A stretch of DNA of 64,000 bases from Paenibacillus_L residui (lineage in GTDB: Bacteria > Bacillota > Bacilli > Paenibacillales > NBRC-103111): assembly GCF_042677205.1 (NCBI RefSeq), contig NZ_JBHTIU010000039.1:62001-126000 (forward strand), written 5' to 3'. Below are positions 42,555 to 51,538 of the stretch, in pieces. The translations under genes and the position numbers were made by a program. Below the pieces are notes generated by a model. That model did no database searches. It was not told the origin of the DNA and saw nothing but the letters and a program-made list of their open reading frames with translations. The number at the start of each line of letters is the position of its first letter. The first letter of the stretch is position 1.

Positions 42555-43328
42555 TCAATCCTGTTCCACTGGATTCCCGTTCTCTTGCTTCTCCCCGCTC
42601 TCTTCTATCGTAATGTTAACCGGCGACCATTCCCCGATCACGGTCTGTCCATGCACCGATACGCTGCCTTCCGGAGTCAGGTCCTTCTCGGTCATGATGC
42701 CGAGCGCAACGGTAAATTGATTGAGCTTGAGCGGAATGTTCCTCTCGCGGCGGACTTCATGTCCGTTAATATAGAATACTGCTTCATTGACGGAACGATC
42801 ATAGATGATTTTGTAGGTGTTGAATTCGCGAGGCTTGAAATGATCCTTCTCCTCTTTAAAAATACAGAAATATTTCGTCTTGTCCGATTCCGGAACCTGC
42901 ACGCCCGGAAATGGCAGAACCGCGTAAACACTGGCATACTGATCGTTGCTCACGAAGAAATCAAGGGCGCCGCCGGTCGTAAAGTCCAGCAGGTTGAGGG
43001 AAACGTACCCGTCATATAAATCATCGGGGACCGTATTCTGTGTCCGTGCGCGGATCTGCAGCTCGAAGCTGATTTTTCCGTTCTCCGGCACTTCCACCGG
43101 TTTGGCGGAATAATACATATGCTTCGCATTATCCAAAATTTGGATTTTATCATGACTTCTGCTAAGGGGCGCCCGTACGTAAAGAATTCCGTTGCGAACA
43201 ATAACGACCGCTTCAGGCTCACGGTAACTCCAGAACGAGCCGTCCGGCAGCCGGAACCCGCCAATCGTCCAAACCTCCCCTTCCGAAAGAATCGTATGGA
43301 AATCTCCTAACTGTATCTCTTTCCTCAT
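42555..43328 (-). CDS. Conserved protein with a predicted lectin/glucanase-like beta fold
   Basis: A soluble 257-residue protein with alternating short strands and many aromatic residues (VWTIGGFRLPDGSFWSY near 19-33; VSLNLLDFTTGGALDFFVSN near 110-130; YKIIYDRSVNEAVFYINGHEV near 165-185). This last block, describing a strand, turn and INGHEV, looks like the concanavalin-A-like jelly-roll of LamG or DUF6081-type proteins. No catalytic residues or signal peptide are visible. AGGAGAA precedes the ATG. The function is unknown. Confidence 0.6.
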   Translation of the reverse strand: MRKEIQLGDFHTILSEGEVWTIGGFRLPDGSFWSYREPEAVVIVRNGILYVRAPLSRSHDKIQILDNAKHMYYSAKPVEVPENGKISFELQIRARTQNTVPDDLYDGYVSLNLLDFTTGGALDFFVSNDQYASVYAVLPFPGVQVPESDKTKYFCIFKEEKDHFKPREFNTYKIIYDRSVNEAVFYINGHEVRRERNIPLKLNQFTVALGIMTEKDLTPEGSVSVHGQTVIGEWSPVNITIEESGEKQENGNPVEQD

Positions 43329-43902
43329 CGGTCATTCTCCTATCTGTATGCTGGAATCCGGGCCACCCATTATGATCGGTGTCCGGCCGCTTTTATCTCA
43401 TGAGACGGTTTAAATGCTTCTGCTCCCATTGTAACATATGGGGTGCCGCACCTCTAAACCCGGACTGCAGCTGCTTCCCAGGTAATATTCTCCATAGGAC
43501 TGATTTCATACACCCTCTACTTTTTTCGACAAAGATTCTTAAATTTTCGTTTACTTTATCAGCTTGGCTTTGAAAATGCACTTAATTCTATTATTATATA
43601 AAAAGCTAATATGGAAGTTTATCGGAGAGGTTGTCGAATTCTTCTTTAGCGGAAGCTTTTTATGCGATTCGGCGCTGCTTGTCCTTTGATGTCTATCTCA
43701 AATGCCTGCATCGTATAAAAAGCTAATATGGAAGTTTGGCGGAAGCTTTTTATGCGATGCGGCGCTGCTTGTCCTTCGATGTCTTTCTCAAATGCCTGCA
43801 TCGTATAAAAAGCTAATATGAAGGTTTATCGGAGAGGTTGTCGAATTCTTCTCTAGAGGTTCTCAACACTCTATTAATCTACTTTATTTGGAGGAACTAA
43901 CA
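43329..43902. other. Leader region of uppP with tandem repeats (574 bp)
   Basis: No protein gene is supported. The tandem array (43597-43858) fills the part nearest uppP, followed by the GGAGG site at 43890-43894. The remaining 43329-43596 holds the promoter side of the 42555-43328 gene and nothing else recognisable. Confidence 0.6.
43597..43858 (+). repeat. Tandem repeat array upstream of uppP, attenuator-like
   Basis: TATAAAAAGCTAATATG starts at 43597, 43714 and 43804. The units are 117, 90 and a partial 55 bases; unit two lacks a 27-base segment around GAGAGGTTGTCGAATTC. In the two complete units ATAAAAAGCT is matched by a downstream AGCTTTTTAT, giving a stem whose 3' arm ends in T-rich sequence like a terminator. 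The third unit lacks the closing arm. Confidence 0.75.
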
Positions 43903-44715
43903 TTGGAAAGCTTATGGGAAACACTAAAATACGCCATTCTAGGACTGATCCAGGGCTTCACTGAACCTATTCCGATTTCGTCCAGCGGGCATCTGGTCAT
44001 CGCGCAGCGGCTGTTCGGATTGGAAATCGAAGGGCTGAGCTTTGAGGTGCTGGTCAATTTCGCTTCGCTGCTCGCGGTATTGCTTATTTACCGGCAAGAT
44101 CTCATTCGGCTCACGGTCAATGGATTCAAATATTTGACCAAACGGGACGAGAACTGCCGCGGTGATTTTATGTTCATTATTTATTTAATCATTGCGACGA
44201 TTCCTGCCGGTGTCATTGGAGTCCTGTTCAACGACTTCATCTCCGATCGGCTCAAGGGCCTCAACGTTATCGGAATCACCCTGCTCGTTACAGCGGTTGC
44301 GCTGTTTCTTATCCGGAATCTTCGCGGACGCAAGGGGGATCAGCAGCTAACGTTAAAGGATTCCATTATTATCGGATTAGCGCAATCCGTTGCGTTAATT
44401 CCGGGAATCAGCCGCTCCGGAGCCACGATCGTCGCTGCCATGGCTCTTGGAATGAAACAAGAGACGGCTCTTCGCTTCTCTTTCTTCCTGTACATTCCCG
44501 TCAGTCTCGGGGGGATGGTTCTGGAAGCCAAGCATATCGCCAGCGACCCTGATTTGGATCGGCTGCTGCTGCCCTACGGAGCGGCGTTCCTGGTCGCCCT
44601 TGTGGCGTCCTATTTCTCCCTTAAATGGTTTATGAACATCATGAAGAAGGGCAATCTGTTGTACTTCTCCATTTATTGTGTCATAGCCGGTCTGGCCGTC
44701 CTTCTATTTCTGTAA
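43903..44715 (+). CDS. uppP: Undecaprenyl-diphosphate phosphatase
   Basis: UppP (BacA) dephosphorylates undecaprenyl pyrophosphate at the outer membrane face, recycling the lipid carrier for peptidoglycan and giving bacitracin resistance. The 270-residue protein has about eight membrane helices, the motif TEPIPISSSGH (about residues 20-30, with the catalytic Glu region), and GISRSGAT (about 170). TTG 43903 is used because GGAGG lies 8 bases upstream; the frame is open to 43888. The leader carries an attenuator-like tandem repeat, and a terminator follows at 44814-44846. Confidence 0.92.
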   Translation: MESLWETLKYAILGLIQGFTEPIPISSSGHLVIAQRLFGLEIEGLSFEVLVNFASLLAVLLIYRQDLIRLTVNGFKYLTKRDENCRGDFMFIIYLIIATIPAGVIGVLFNDFISDRLKGLNVIGITLLVTAVALFLIRNLRGRKGDQQLTLKDSIIIGLAQSVALIPGISRSGATIVAAMALGMKQETALRFSFFLYIPVSLGGMVLEAKHIASDPDLDRLLLPYGAAFLVALVASYFSLKWFMNIMKKGNLLYFSIYCVIAGLAVLLFL

Positions 44716-44813
44716 TCCGGCTGCTTAAAAGTTTCATGCAAACCAGGAACTCAAACACTTTTAGCGCTTCAGTGACCCTCTTTCCGGTCGCTCTAATAAA
44801 CTATCATCCTCAT

Positions 44814-44846
44814 GAAAACCGTTGGCCCCCAAGCCGGACGGTTTTC
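44814..44846 (+). terminator. Terminator downstream of uppP
   Basis: GAAAACCGT at 44814-44822 pairs exactly with ACGGTTTTC at 44838-44846 around 15 bases. It is followed by TTTGATTTC. Confidence 0.7.
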
Positions 44847-44893
44847 TTTGATTTCATAGAACTGCTTATTCCTTTATCAAGAAAGAAAGTTAG

Positions 44894-44923
44894 CTTACAT
44901 ATTTTTCTCATTTCGATTATAAT
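44894..44923 (+). promoter_or_regulatory. Promoter of the CNNM/CorC-like gene
   Basis: CTTACA at 44894-44899 and TATAAT at 44918-44923 are 18 bases apart. The -10 box is exact consensus; the -35 box matches at 4 of 6. It lies about 120 bases before the start codon. Confidence 0.5.
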
Positions 44924-45043
44924 AATGCTAAATGGGGTGATCGGATGGAAAGTTGACGCTTAATTTCACAGTTTTTTCCGTACCGTAGTTTCTATTCTTA
45001 ATTATGCGGAGGTGAATATCCAAACCCGGCTGGGGGAGGATCC

Positions 45044-46393
45044 TTGTTGGAAGATGGCATACCGATATTAATGAATTTATTATTGGTAATGTTTTTAGTA
45101 TTGTTAAACGGTTTTTTTGTCGCATCGGAATTTGCGCTGGTTAAGGTCCGGGGCAGCCGGATCGCACAGTTGGTGAATGAAGGCAACGCCAGAGCCAAAA
45201 TTGCACAGCACGTAACCTCACGGTTGGACGCTTACTTATCAGCTTGTCAGCTTGGTATTACACTGGCATCGCTAGGTTTGGGATGGGTCGGTGAACCCGC
45301 TATTTCTCATTTGATCGTTCAGCCGATTTTAGCATACCTGAATGCACCCGAATATTTAATCACACCGGTTTCCTTCGGAGTTGCCTTCGGTACTATAACC
45401 ATACTCCATATTGTCTTGGGAGAGCTTGCTCCCAAAACTATAGCCATTGTCAAAGCGGAACAGACAGCTCTATGGCTGAGCGGCCCTTTAATGCTGTTCT
45501 ACCGGATTGCGTATCCGGCCATCTGGCTGCTGAATGGAACCTCCATTCTGCTGCTTCGCTGCATTGGAATTCATCCGGCCTCCGAGCATGATGCCGGTCA
45601 TACAGAAGAAGAAATCCGCATTCTCATGAAAGAAAGCCAAAAAAGCGGACATATCGATCAGGAAGAGCTTACTCTGGTCGAGAACATCTTCAACTTCTCG
45701 GAGCGTGTAGCCCGGGAGGTTATGATCCCGCGAACCATGATGGAATGCTTATATACAAATGCTTCATTCGAAGAGAATTTGGAAACCGTTATCCAAAGCA
45801 AACATTCCAGATATCCGATAGCTCAAGAGGATAAAGACCGAATAGTGGGTATTGTTCATTCTATAGATATTTATAATGCGGTTCTTAAGAAAGGCAAGGA
45901 GAACTTGCAGCTTGAGTCCATGATTCGCCCGGTCATTCATATTCCTGAAGCGATGGAAATCAGTCAGGTGCTTCGTGTTATGCAGAAGGAGAAGGTGCAA
46001 ATCGTCGTTGTCGTGGATGAATACGGCGGCACGGCGGGGATCATCACCATGGAAGATATTATTGAAGAGATCGTCGGAGACATTCAAGACGAGCTCAAAA
46101 TCGAAAGAGCCCAGGTGGAGATTCTGAATGACCGTACTTCTGTGGATGGAAGGCTGCTGATCGAGAAGGTTAACGAAATGTTCGGACTGGATATCTCCGA
46201 TGAGGAAGTCGATACGATCGGCGGTTGGATTTACAGCCAAATCAACGGCCAGCCCCAAATCGGACAGACGGTTTTCTATGAAGATGTACAGTTTCAAATT
46301 ACAGACGTGGAGCATTTTCGAATTCATCGCGTCGATATCTTTGCTCTTCCCTTGTCCGAACGAATGGAAGACAGTCAAGAAAGCATAGCTTAA
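45044..46393 (+). CDS. CNNM/hemolysin C-type membrane transporter (MpfA/YhdP family)
   Basis: The 449-residue membrane protein has an N-terminal DUF21 domain with four helices (about 1-185, GFFVASEFALVK near 23), two CBS domains (about 205-340, with FNFSERVAREVMIPR and the second one around MEDIIEEIVGDI), and a C-terminal CorC_HlyC domain (about 355-435). Related Bacillus proteins export Mg2+ or Na+. The TTG at 45044 follows GGGGGAGGA; the next codon is also TTG. It has its own promoter and a terminator shared with the next gene. Confidence 0.9.
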   Translation: MLEDGIPILMNLLLVMFLVLLNGFFVASEFALVKVRGSRIAQLVNEGNARAKIAQHVTSRLDAYLSACQLGITLASLGLGWVGEPAISHLIVQPILAYLNAPEYLITPVSFGVAFGTITILHIVLGELAPKTIAIVKAEQTALWLSGPLMLFYRIAYPAIWLLNGTSILLLRCIGIHPASEHDAGHTEEEIRILMKESQKSGHIDQEELTLVENIFNFSERVAREVMIPRTMMECLYTNASFEENLETVIQSKHSRYPIAQEDKDRIVGIVHSIDIYNAVLKKGKENLQLESMIRPVIHIPEAMEISQVLRVMQKEKVQIVVVVDEYGGTAGIITMEDIIEEIVGDIQDELKIERAQVEILNDRTSVDGRLLIEKVNEMFGLDISDEEVDTIGGWIYSQINGQPQIGQTVFYEDVQFQITDVEHFRIHRVDIFALPLSERMEDSQESIA

Positions 46394-46399
46394 CCAAAG

Positions 46400-46426
46400 G
46401 AGCCCGGCTGATAACCAGCCGGGCTC
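46400..46426. terminator. Bidirectional terminator after CNNM gene
   Basis: GAGCCCGGCTG at 46400-46410 pairs perfectly with CAGCCGGGCTC at 46416-46426 (5-base loop). On the plus strand ACCCATTTTAT follows. It lies 7 bases after the CNNM stop and 25 bases beyond the stop of the opposing gene. Confidence 0.8.
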
Positions 46427-46450
46427 ACCCATTTTATCTCTAGCCAGCAA

Positions 46451-47458
46451 TTAGTGAACGGGTGTGGATTCAATGAACATTTCTTCGATTGTCTTGTTCT
46501 TGGACAGCATCGTCAGGCTCAAGGAATCATAATCCTGCTCCTTATCCAATTCATTTAGAAGAAGAGCGGCGATTTCCTCGGAATCTTTGGCAAGATCCGG
46601 TTCCCGAAAATCGATAAACCCGGTTAATTGCCGGCTGCCCAAGTCGACTGTCGCGGTTCCGATGGGCAGTCCCCCGTGGGACTTCTGGTAAATTTCATAA
46701 GTGAGCGTATCCCCGTCATCCCTGACGAGAAAGACGGAATAATCATCATTCAGGCTATTTTCCATCTCTTGTTCATCGTCCGGGAGAAGCGACTCGTGAT
46801 CCAATTCCATCGTCGTCAGAAGCCCCTTATCATAATAATGCCTCAGAGAGAAATGATCGATTAAATTTTCATCGAAGTCGGACACAATCAATTCCGTAAT
46901 ATCATCGATCTCGTCCTCCGATGGAGGGGCGACCCAATGAATTTCTCCATCAACAATGTTCTGGCCTACATCCAGGAACGCCTCAACCAGCCATTCTTCC
47001 TCTTCATTATAAACGTGATAATGGACGAATTCTTCCGATTCCTTCACCGCGACCAGCTCATAGTAGCCCTCAGCAGCCCTGTCTTCCGCTTCGAGCTCCG
47101 CTTCCGCCGTATGATCCGAATCCGGCGCATCCCATTCCTCCGCCTCATCCGTTTCGTCAGCCATCTCCACCTCTTCGGCATTCACTATGTGCTCATATGG
47201 GCTATAAGTCACTATTACGCTGCATTCGGCAGCATTGACGGCATCGGTGAACGATTGAATATAATTGATGAGAAATGGCTCCACTTCCTCTTTAACCGAA
47301 GCGGGCAATGATTTCTTCTCCAGTTGGACCGCACCGGACACCCTGTCATTTTCCCGGTACACTAAAGTGAAACTGCCTATAAAACGTCCATTCAACAAAA
47401 TATCCCCGGTTTCTCCGCCGGCGGTCTTAAGATCAGGCCTGATGATCAGCTTTGCCAT
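46451..47458 (-). CDS. Acidic conserved hypothetical protein, 335 aa
   Basis: The ATG follows GAGGAGGG. The protein is strongly acidic (many Asp/Glu), soluble and without signal peptide. It has alternating strand-like pieces; the first 90 residues (KLIIRPDLKTAGGETGDILLNGRF read in parts) may be a small beta domain. A low-complexity Glu/Asp/Ala region at about 100-135 separates it from two similar beta parts (about 135-215 and 240-315, each with GDxLTYEIY- or VHYHVYNE-like strands). I do not recognise a family. Confidence 0.65.
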   Translation of the reverse strand: MAKLIIRPDLKTAGGETGDILLNGRFIGSFTLVYRENDRVSGAVQLEKKSLPASVKEEVEPFLINYIQSFTDAVNAAECSVIVTYSPYEHIVNAEEVEMADETDEAEEWDAPDSDHTAEAELEAEDRAAEGYYELVAVKESEEFVHYHVYNEEEEWLVEAFLDVGQNIVDGEIHWVAPPSEDEIDDITELIVSDFDENLIDHFSLRHYYDKGLLTTMELDHESLLPDDEQEMENSLNDDYSVFLVRDDGDTLTYEIYQKSHGGLPIGTATVDLGSRQLTGFIDFREPDLAKDSEEIAALLLNELDKEQDYDSLSLTMLSKNKTIEEMFIESTPVH

Positions 47459-47588
47459 CGGGTTACCCTCCTCTAATCATTGAATCGGTTTCCTTGATAG
47501 CTTGTCCGAATTAAGGCAAGGATAACCATGACCGGCGGCAGAAAACGGATTAGAAATTTGTCCTTATTGCGAAGGATGAGTAAAGTAT

Positions 47589-48377
47589 TTATTCAAAATA
47601 TTTGCGAAGCGCAAGGTAGACTCCATCCTCATTGTTGGACGCAGTAACTTCGTCGGCTGCTTGCTTAACCTCCTGGGGCGAATTATCCATGGCAATTCCC
47701 AGGCCGGCGTATTCGATCATATCCATATCATTGTAATAATTACCGATAGCGATTATTTCTTCCCGGGAAATCCCGCGGATTCGGGCCAACTGCTGCAATG
47801 CATTCCCTTTGCTGGCCTCCGGATGCATCCAGTCGATAAAATTCAAGTGACTGCGGATCATGCGCAGCGGGGTTTTCCATACTCCCCATTCTTGTTCCGC
47901 CTGATCCACCTTCTCTTTCTCACTGTAAATTGTGAACTTGACGATCGGCTCCTTGAATTGCAGCAGATCTTTATAGACGATCGGGGTCATTTTGAAGCTT
48001 TCATACATCTTCTGTTCCCATTCGGTCACATGCTCCAAGTACAATTCGAACGGCGTGCAAAGATCGAAATGAAGGTTATTTTCCCGGCAAAAATGAATAA
48101 AAGGCACTACCTCTTCTATAGTAAAGGAATGCTGATGAAGAACGGCCATTTCCTTGGAAGCCACGGTTGCGGCACCGTTATGGGTAATCATAATGCCTTC
48201 CAGGCCCATTTCCCTAAGATAAGGAACCGCGTTAGTCGGACTTCTTCCCGTACAGAGCACGATCTCCGCGCCCGCGTGATGAATTTCCCTTAATAAATCG
48301 GCTGTCCGCGGCGTCAGTTCATGGCGGTCATTCAGCAGGGTTCCATCTACATCCAGTGCAATAAGCTTATAGTTCAT
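47589..48377 (-). CDS. Cof-type HAD-IIB phosphatase
   Basis: A 262-residue HAD phosphatase of the Cof/YidA group. ALDVDGTLLND (residues 7-17) holds the catalytic Asp, CTGRSP near 42 the Thr motif, and GNYYNDMDMIEYAGLGIAMDNS (about 212-232, read in parts) motifs III/IV, where GNYYND replaces the usual GDxxND. These enzymes dephosphorylate sugar phosphates or flavins; the substrate is unknown. GGGAGGGG precedes the ATG. It lies between the acidic hypothetical gene and rsuA, all on one strand. Confidence 0.9.
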   Translation of the reverse strand: MNYKLIALDVDGTLLNDRHELTPRTADLLREIHHAGAEIVLCTGRSPTNAVPYLREMGLEGIMITHNGAATVASKEMAVLHQHSFTIEEVVPFIHFCRENNLHFDLCTPFELYLEHVTEWEQKMYESFKMTPIVYKDLLQFKEPIVKFTIYSEKEKVDQAEQEWGVWKTPLRMIRSHLNFIDWMHPEASKGNALQQLARIRGISREEIIAIGNYYNDMDMIEYAGLGIAMDNSPQEVKQAADEVTASNNEDGVYLALRKYFE

Positions 48378-48432
48378 GGTTTCGTGCCCCTCCCTTAGCG
48401 TCTTGTCAATCTCTGGTCTGATTCTCTTTCTT

Positions 48433-49173
48433 CTATAGCGTTCCGTCTTTCAATCCCTTCAGCTCGTCCTCTGTCAATTCCCTATAGCCACCGAGCGGCA
48501 GATGATGATCGAGGCGAAGGGTTCCCATTGAAATTCGCTGCAAATAGACTACCAGCTTGTCTACTGCTTGAAACATTCTTTTGACCTGATGAAACTTGCC
48601 TTCTCGGATCGTAAGCTCAATTTTGGAAAGCGGACGCTCTCCATCCTTGACATCCAATATAACGAGCTCGCCGGGAAGAGTCACATAGCCGTCATCCAGC
48701 CGGACTCCCCGCTTGAATGCTTCAACGTCCTCCTCCGTGACTTTCCCCTCCACTTCCGCGTAATAGGTTTTGGGGACATGCTTTCTGGGGGAGAGCAAAT
48801 TGTGGGCCAGCTTGCCGTCATTGGTCAACAGAAGCAGACCCTCCGTATCCTTATCCAGCCGACCGGCAGGAAACACGCGGAAATGACCGACCTCCGGACC
48901 GAGCAAATCGAGCACCGTCCGTTCCCTGACGTCTTCGGTGGCCGAAATAACCCCCTGCGGCTTGTTCATCATAATATAAATGAATTCCTTATACTCAACG
49001 GGTTCTCCATCTACCCGAATCTTATCCTTTTGCGGATCGATTTGCAAACCGCTGTCTTTCACTACGGTTCCGTTAACGAGAACGGCTCCCCGTTTGACCA
49101 GCTTTTTGATTTCGCTGCGTGTACCCCAGCCCGTATGTGCCAGCAGCTTATCCAGACGCTGGGTCGCTTTCAT
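48433..49173 (-). CDS. 16S rRNA pseudouridine synthase, RsuA family
   Basis: The 246-residue protein has an N-terminal S4 RNA-binding domain (about 5-60, RLDKLLAHTGWGTRSEIK) and the pseudouridine synthase core with the catalytic Asp in AGRLDKDTEGLLLL (about 102-115). RsuA-type enzymes modify a single uridine in 16S rRNA; related RluE/RluB paralogues cannot be excluded. The start lies 1 base downstream of the stop of the RsmF-like gene, with a GGAGG 9 bases away, so both are translationally linked. Confidence 0.9.
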   Translation of the reverse strand: MKATQRLDKLLAHTGWGTRSEIKKLVKRGAVLVNGTVVKDSGLQIDPQKDKIRVDGEPVEYKEFIYIMMNKPQGVISATEDVRERTVLDLLGPEVGHFRVFPAGRLDKDTEGLLLLTNDGKLAHNLLSPRKHVPKTYYAEVEGKVTEEDVEAFKRGVRLDDGYVTLPGELVILDVKDGERPLSKIELTIREGKFHQVKRMFQAVDKLVVYLQRISMGTLRLDHHLPLGGYRELTEDELKGLKDGTL

Positions 49174-49174
49174 A

Positions 49175-50812
49175 TCAAGTCATCCTCCATCCCGGCGGGT
49201 ATTCGTTCTTCAGTATTCCGTCCTGCCATTTTCCCCAGCCGGCAGCATAGCCGTCTATACATACCAGACACCAGCCTTTGGCAGGACATTGGCCCGCTCT
49301 AAGTATATCAACCTCCGCAACCGGAAGTGTATCGCCTCTTAAATAATTGACCGCCTCCATGGATTGCGAGGATAAATTCACCCGGCGGACCGCTTCCTCC
49401 GCTTTCAATCCCATGGCCAGGGCGTGTGATGGTATGAACCGGTTGTGGCGGATCGTACCGACGTACCAACCGGGTCTCGACACTTTAAGTCCATCGAGAG
49501 CCGGTGGGTAAGCCGGTGTCAGATACAGACGGTCCCCGTACACTACGAGCTCGCCGGGCGGATGAACGGTCAGATGTTCCTTAATGAAGGCTTCCCATGC
49601 CGCTGTCGCCGCCATGAAAGTCTCTTTCGGTTTACCCTTGCCGTTCTTGTCCCGTCTACTGCGTCCTGCCTCGGCCTCCTTATGCCCCCTCTTGCCGGGC
49701 CCTGCGGCCTTCCTTGCCAGCCTGCCTGCGGCGGCATTCACCTTAATTTGGCCTGCGTGACTGACCGACAGGGTGTGCTCATCGGCCGAACGGATGTAGA
49801 CTGATGCTTGAACGTCACGTTCCTCCGCTTCATCCGCCGAAGCTGCATGAGCCGCATGGGCCTTCTCAAGCACCGCTGCAAAATGCCCCTCCCCCCGCAC
49901 CAGATGCGGCCACAGCCGGACGGTTCCAGGCAGTGGCGCCGGACCGGGAATGCCGCTTCCTTCCCTTCCGTCATCATTCTTCCATGAGGTCGGCCCGCTC
50001 CAGTCCGCTCTGCCGGCCGAGCATCCTTCCGCCTGCACGGGAACAAGCCGAAATTCCGGATGTCTCTTCAGGAAGGAGACGATCATGGCTTCGTTCTCCT
50101 CCGGGGAGAAGGTGCAGGTGGAGTAGACGATTCTGCCTCCCTCAGTCAGCATCATGGCCGCACTCTCCAGTATGTCCTTCTGCAACGCCGAGCAGCGCTC
50201 CACAGAATGCTTCTCCCATTGAGCGGCCATTTCCGGCTCCTTCCGGAACATTCCTTCTCCCGAGCAGGGTGCATCGATTAAAATCTTATCGAAATAATCG
50301 GCAAAGTGGGTAATCATTTTTTCCGGAAGCTCATTAAGTACAATGGCGTTGCGGATACCGGCCATTTCCACATTTTTCACCAGCGCTTTGACTCGTTCGG
50401 CCTGATTATCGTTAGCCACGACAAGCCCTGTTCCCTGCAGCTTGGCGGCGATTTGGGTCGTTTTCCCTCCGGGAGCCGCGCACAGATCGAGCACGCGGTC
50501 GCCGGGACGAATCTCTAGCAGCTCTACGGGAAGCATCGCGCTCGGCTCCTGAATATAGTACAGGCCGGCATGATAATAGGGATGCTTCCCCGGCCGCTCT
50601 CCTTCCGGATAATAGAAGCCCGTCGGACACCACGGCACTCTCTCCAGGGCGAAGGGAGATATTGTGGCGAACTGTTGTGCCGCCACTTTCAACGTATTGA
50701 TCCGCACCCCATAATGGCGCGGGTCATTGTAGGAGCTGTAGAAATCCTGGAATTCGTCCTTGAGCAGGCTCTTCATTTTTCTTATAAAAGCTTCTGGAAG
50801 CTCTATCGTCAT
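49175..50812 (-). CDS. 16S rRNA (cytosine-C5) methyltransferase, RsmF-like, paralogue 2
   Basis: A second RsmF-type enzyme, about 545 residues. Catalytic and SAM motifs DLCAAPGGKTTQIA (about 110), DAPCSGEGMFR (about 179) and STCTFSPEEN (about 235) match paralogue 1. It carries extra linker sequence (about 270-410, with a basic low-complexity stretch RSRRDKNGKGKPK and AHAAHAASADEAEE) before the PUA-like C-terminus. ATG 50812 has a weak AAAGAG site; GTG 50821 is an alternative. It is the first gene of the operon with rsuA. Confidence 0.9.
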   Translation of the reverse strand: MTIELPEAFIRKMKSLLKDEFQDFYSSYNDPRHYGVRINTLKVAAQQFATISPFALERVPWCPTGFYYPEGERPGKHPYYHAGLYYIQEPSAMLPVELLEIRPGDRVLDLCAAPGGKTTQIAAKLQGTGLVVANDNQAERVKALVKNVEMAGIRNAIVLNELPEKMITHFADYFDKILIDAPCSGEGMFRKEPEMAAQWEKHSVERCSALQKDILESAAMMLTEGGRIVYSTCTFSPEENEAMIVSFLKRHPEFRLVPVQAEGCSAGRADWSGPTSWKNDDGREGSGIPGPAPLPGTVRLWPHLVRGEGHFAAVLEKAHAAHAASADEAEERDVQASVYIRSADEHTLSVSHAGQIKVNAAAGRLARKAAGPGKRGHKEAEAGRSRRDKNGKGKPKETFMAATAAWEAFIKEHLTVHPPGELVVYGDRLYLTPAYPPALDGLKVSRPGWYVGTIRHNRFIPSHALAMGLKAEEAVRRVNLSSQSMEAVNYLRGDTLPVAEVDILRAGQCPAKGWCLVCIDGYAAGWGKWQDGILKNEYPPGWRMT

Positions 50813-50921
50813 GGTGTTCACTCTTTCGTCAACAATTTGCTAGTTTCAGAGAAAAATATAACAATAAATCGTGAAAAACAGAAATCAATCATGCTATAAT
50901 GGTTACGGAAAGGTGGGAACT

Positions 50922-51401
50922 ATGAAAAAATTAGCGATTTATCTTTCGATCATTGTTGCGGTGTTCGTTCTTCTATTTGTGATTAACAAGGCCACCGTTA
51001 GCTCCAAGGACAGCAAAGCCAAGGAACTGTATGGAGTTTCGGCCAGCAAGCTGCATCCCGATACGGTTAAACAGCTGGAGGATCCCAATTATCAGAGCAT
51101 CGTTCTGCCTGAAGATCTGGCGAAAAGCGTAAACAACAAGGAATCGATGTTCGTCTATTTCTTCTCCCCGGACTGCCATTTTTGCCAGCGGGTAACGCCG
51201 ATCGTTTATCCAATGTCTCAGGATATGGGAATCGAATTAAAGCAGTTCAACATCCTGGAGTTCAGAAATTACTTAAGCACTTATAATATCCAGTCCTGGC
51301 CAGTGCTTGCCTACTTTAAAGAGGGCGTTGAGGTAGATCGCATCGTAGGTGAAGTACCCCAAAATGAATATAAGCAATTTTTTGAAAAATATAAACAGTA
51401 A
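50922..51401 (+). CDS. Membrane-anchored thioredoxin-like protein
   Basis: The 159-residue protein has an N-terminal membrane anchor (about 4-24) and a thioredoxin fold with FFSPDCHFCQRV near residue 78, so the redox motif is CHFC. Pro in QSWPVLAYF near 128 is the cis-Pro. It should act outside the membrane, probably as a disulfide reductant or oxidant. AAGGTGGG precedes the ATG, and an exact TATAAT at 50895-50900 lies 27 bases upstream. A terminator follows at 51492-51513. Confidence 0.85.
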   Translation: MKKLAIYLSIIVAVFVLLFVINKATVSSKDSKAKELYGVSASKLHPDTVKQLEDPNYQSIVLPEDLAKSVNNKESMFVYFFSPDCHFCQRVTPIVYPMSQDMGIELKQFNILEFRNYLSTYNIQSWPVLAYFKEGVEVDRIVGEVPQNEYKQFFEKYKQ

Positions 51402-51426
51402 ATTTTGGACCAGTAAAACAACATTG

Positions 51427-51472
51427 CAAAGTGGCGCATAACCTTCGGAATGTATTCCGGGTACTTTGGAAC
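51427..51472. repeat. Interspersed repeat family D, copy 2 (partial)
   Basis: AAAGTGGCGCATAACCTTCG and ATTCCGGGTACTTTGG match modules of the copies at 30689 and 51968. Confidence 0.5.
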
Positions 51473-51491
51473 TTATATATTAATAAATTTG

Positions 51492-51513
51492 GCAGCCTTG
51501 GGCTGCTTTTTTT
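51492..51513 (+). terminator. Terminator of the thioredoxin-like gene
   Basis: GCAGCC at 51492-51497 pairs with GGCTGC at 51501-51506 around a 3-base loop, followed by seven T (51507-51513). Confidence 0.85.
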
Positions 51514-51538
51514 ATTTGCCCGTCTATTGGTCCGTCGG

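Larger units (their letters stand above)
44716..45043. other. Intergenic region uppP to CNNM gene (328 bp)
   Basis: It contains the uppP terminator and the promoter of the transporter gene; nothing else is recognisable. I see no Mg2+ riboswitch core. Confidence 0.5.

Noticed and set aside
43597..43858. CRISPR array
   Set aside because: The repeats upstream of uppP are long direct units without unique equal-length spacers, so they are not CRISPR.
44930..45043. Mg2+ (M-box) riboswitch upstream of the CNNM/CorC-like gene
   Set aside because: The conserved M-box core is not visible; only a promoter and short AT-rich leader are seen.
45015..45075. Short upstream reading frame starting GTG in the CNNM leader
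   Set aside because: It overlaps the start of the transporter out of frame and has no independent support.
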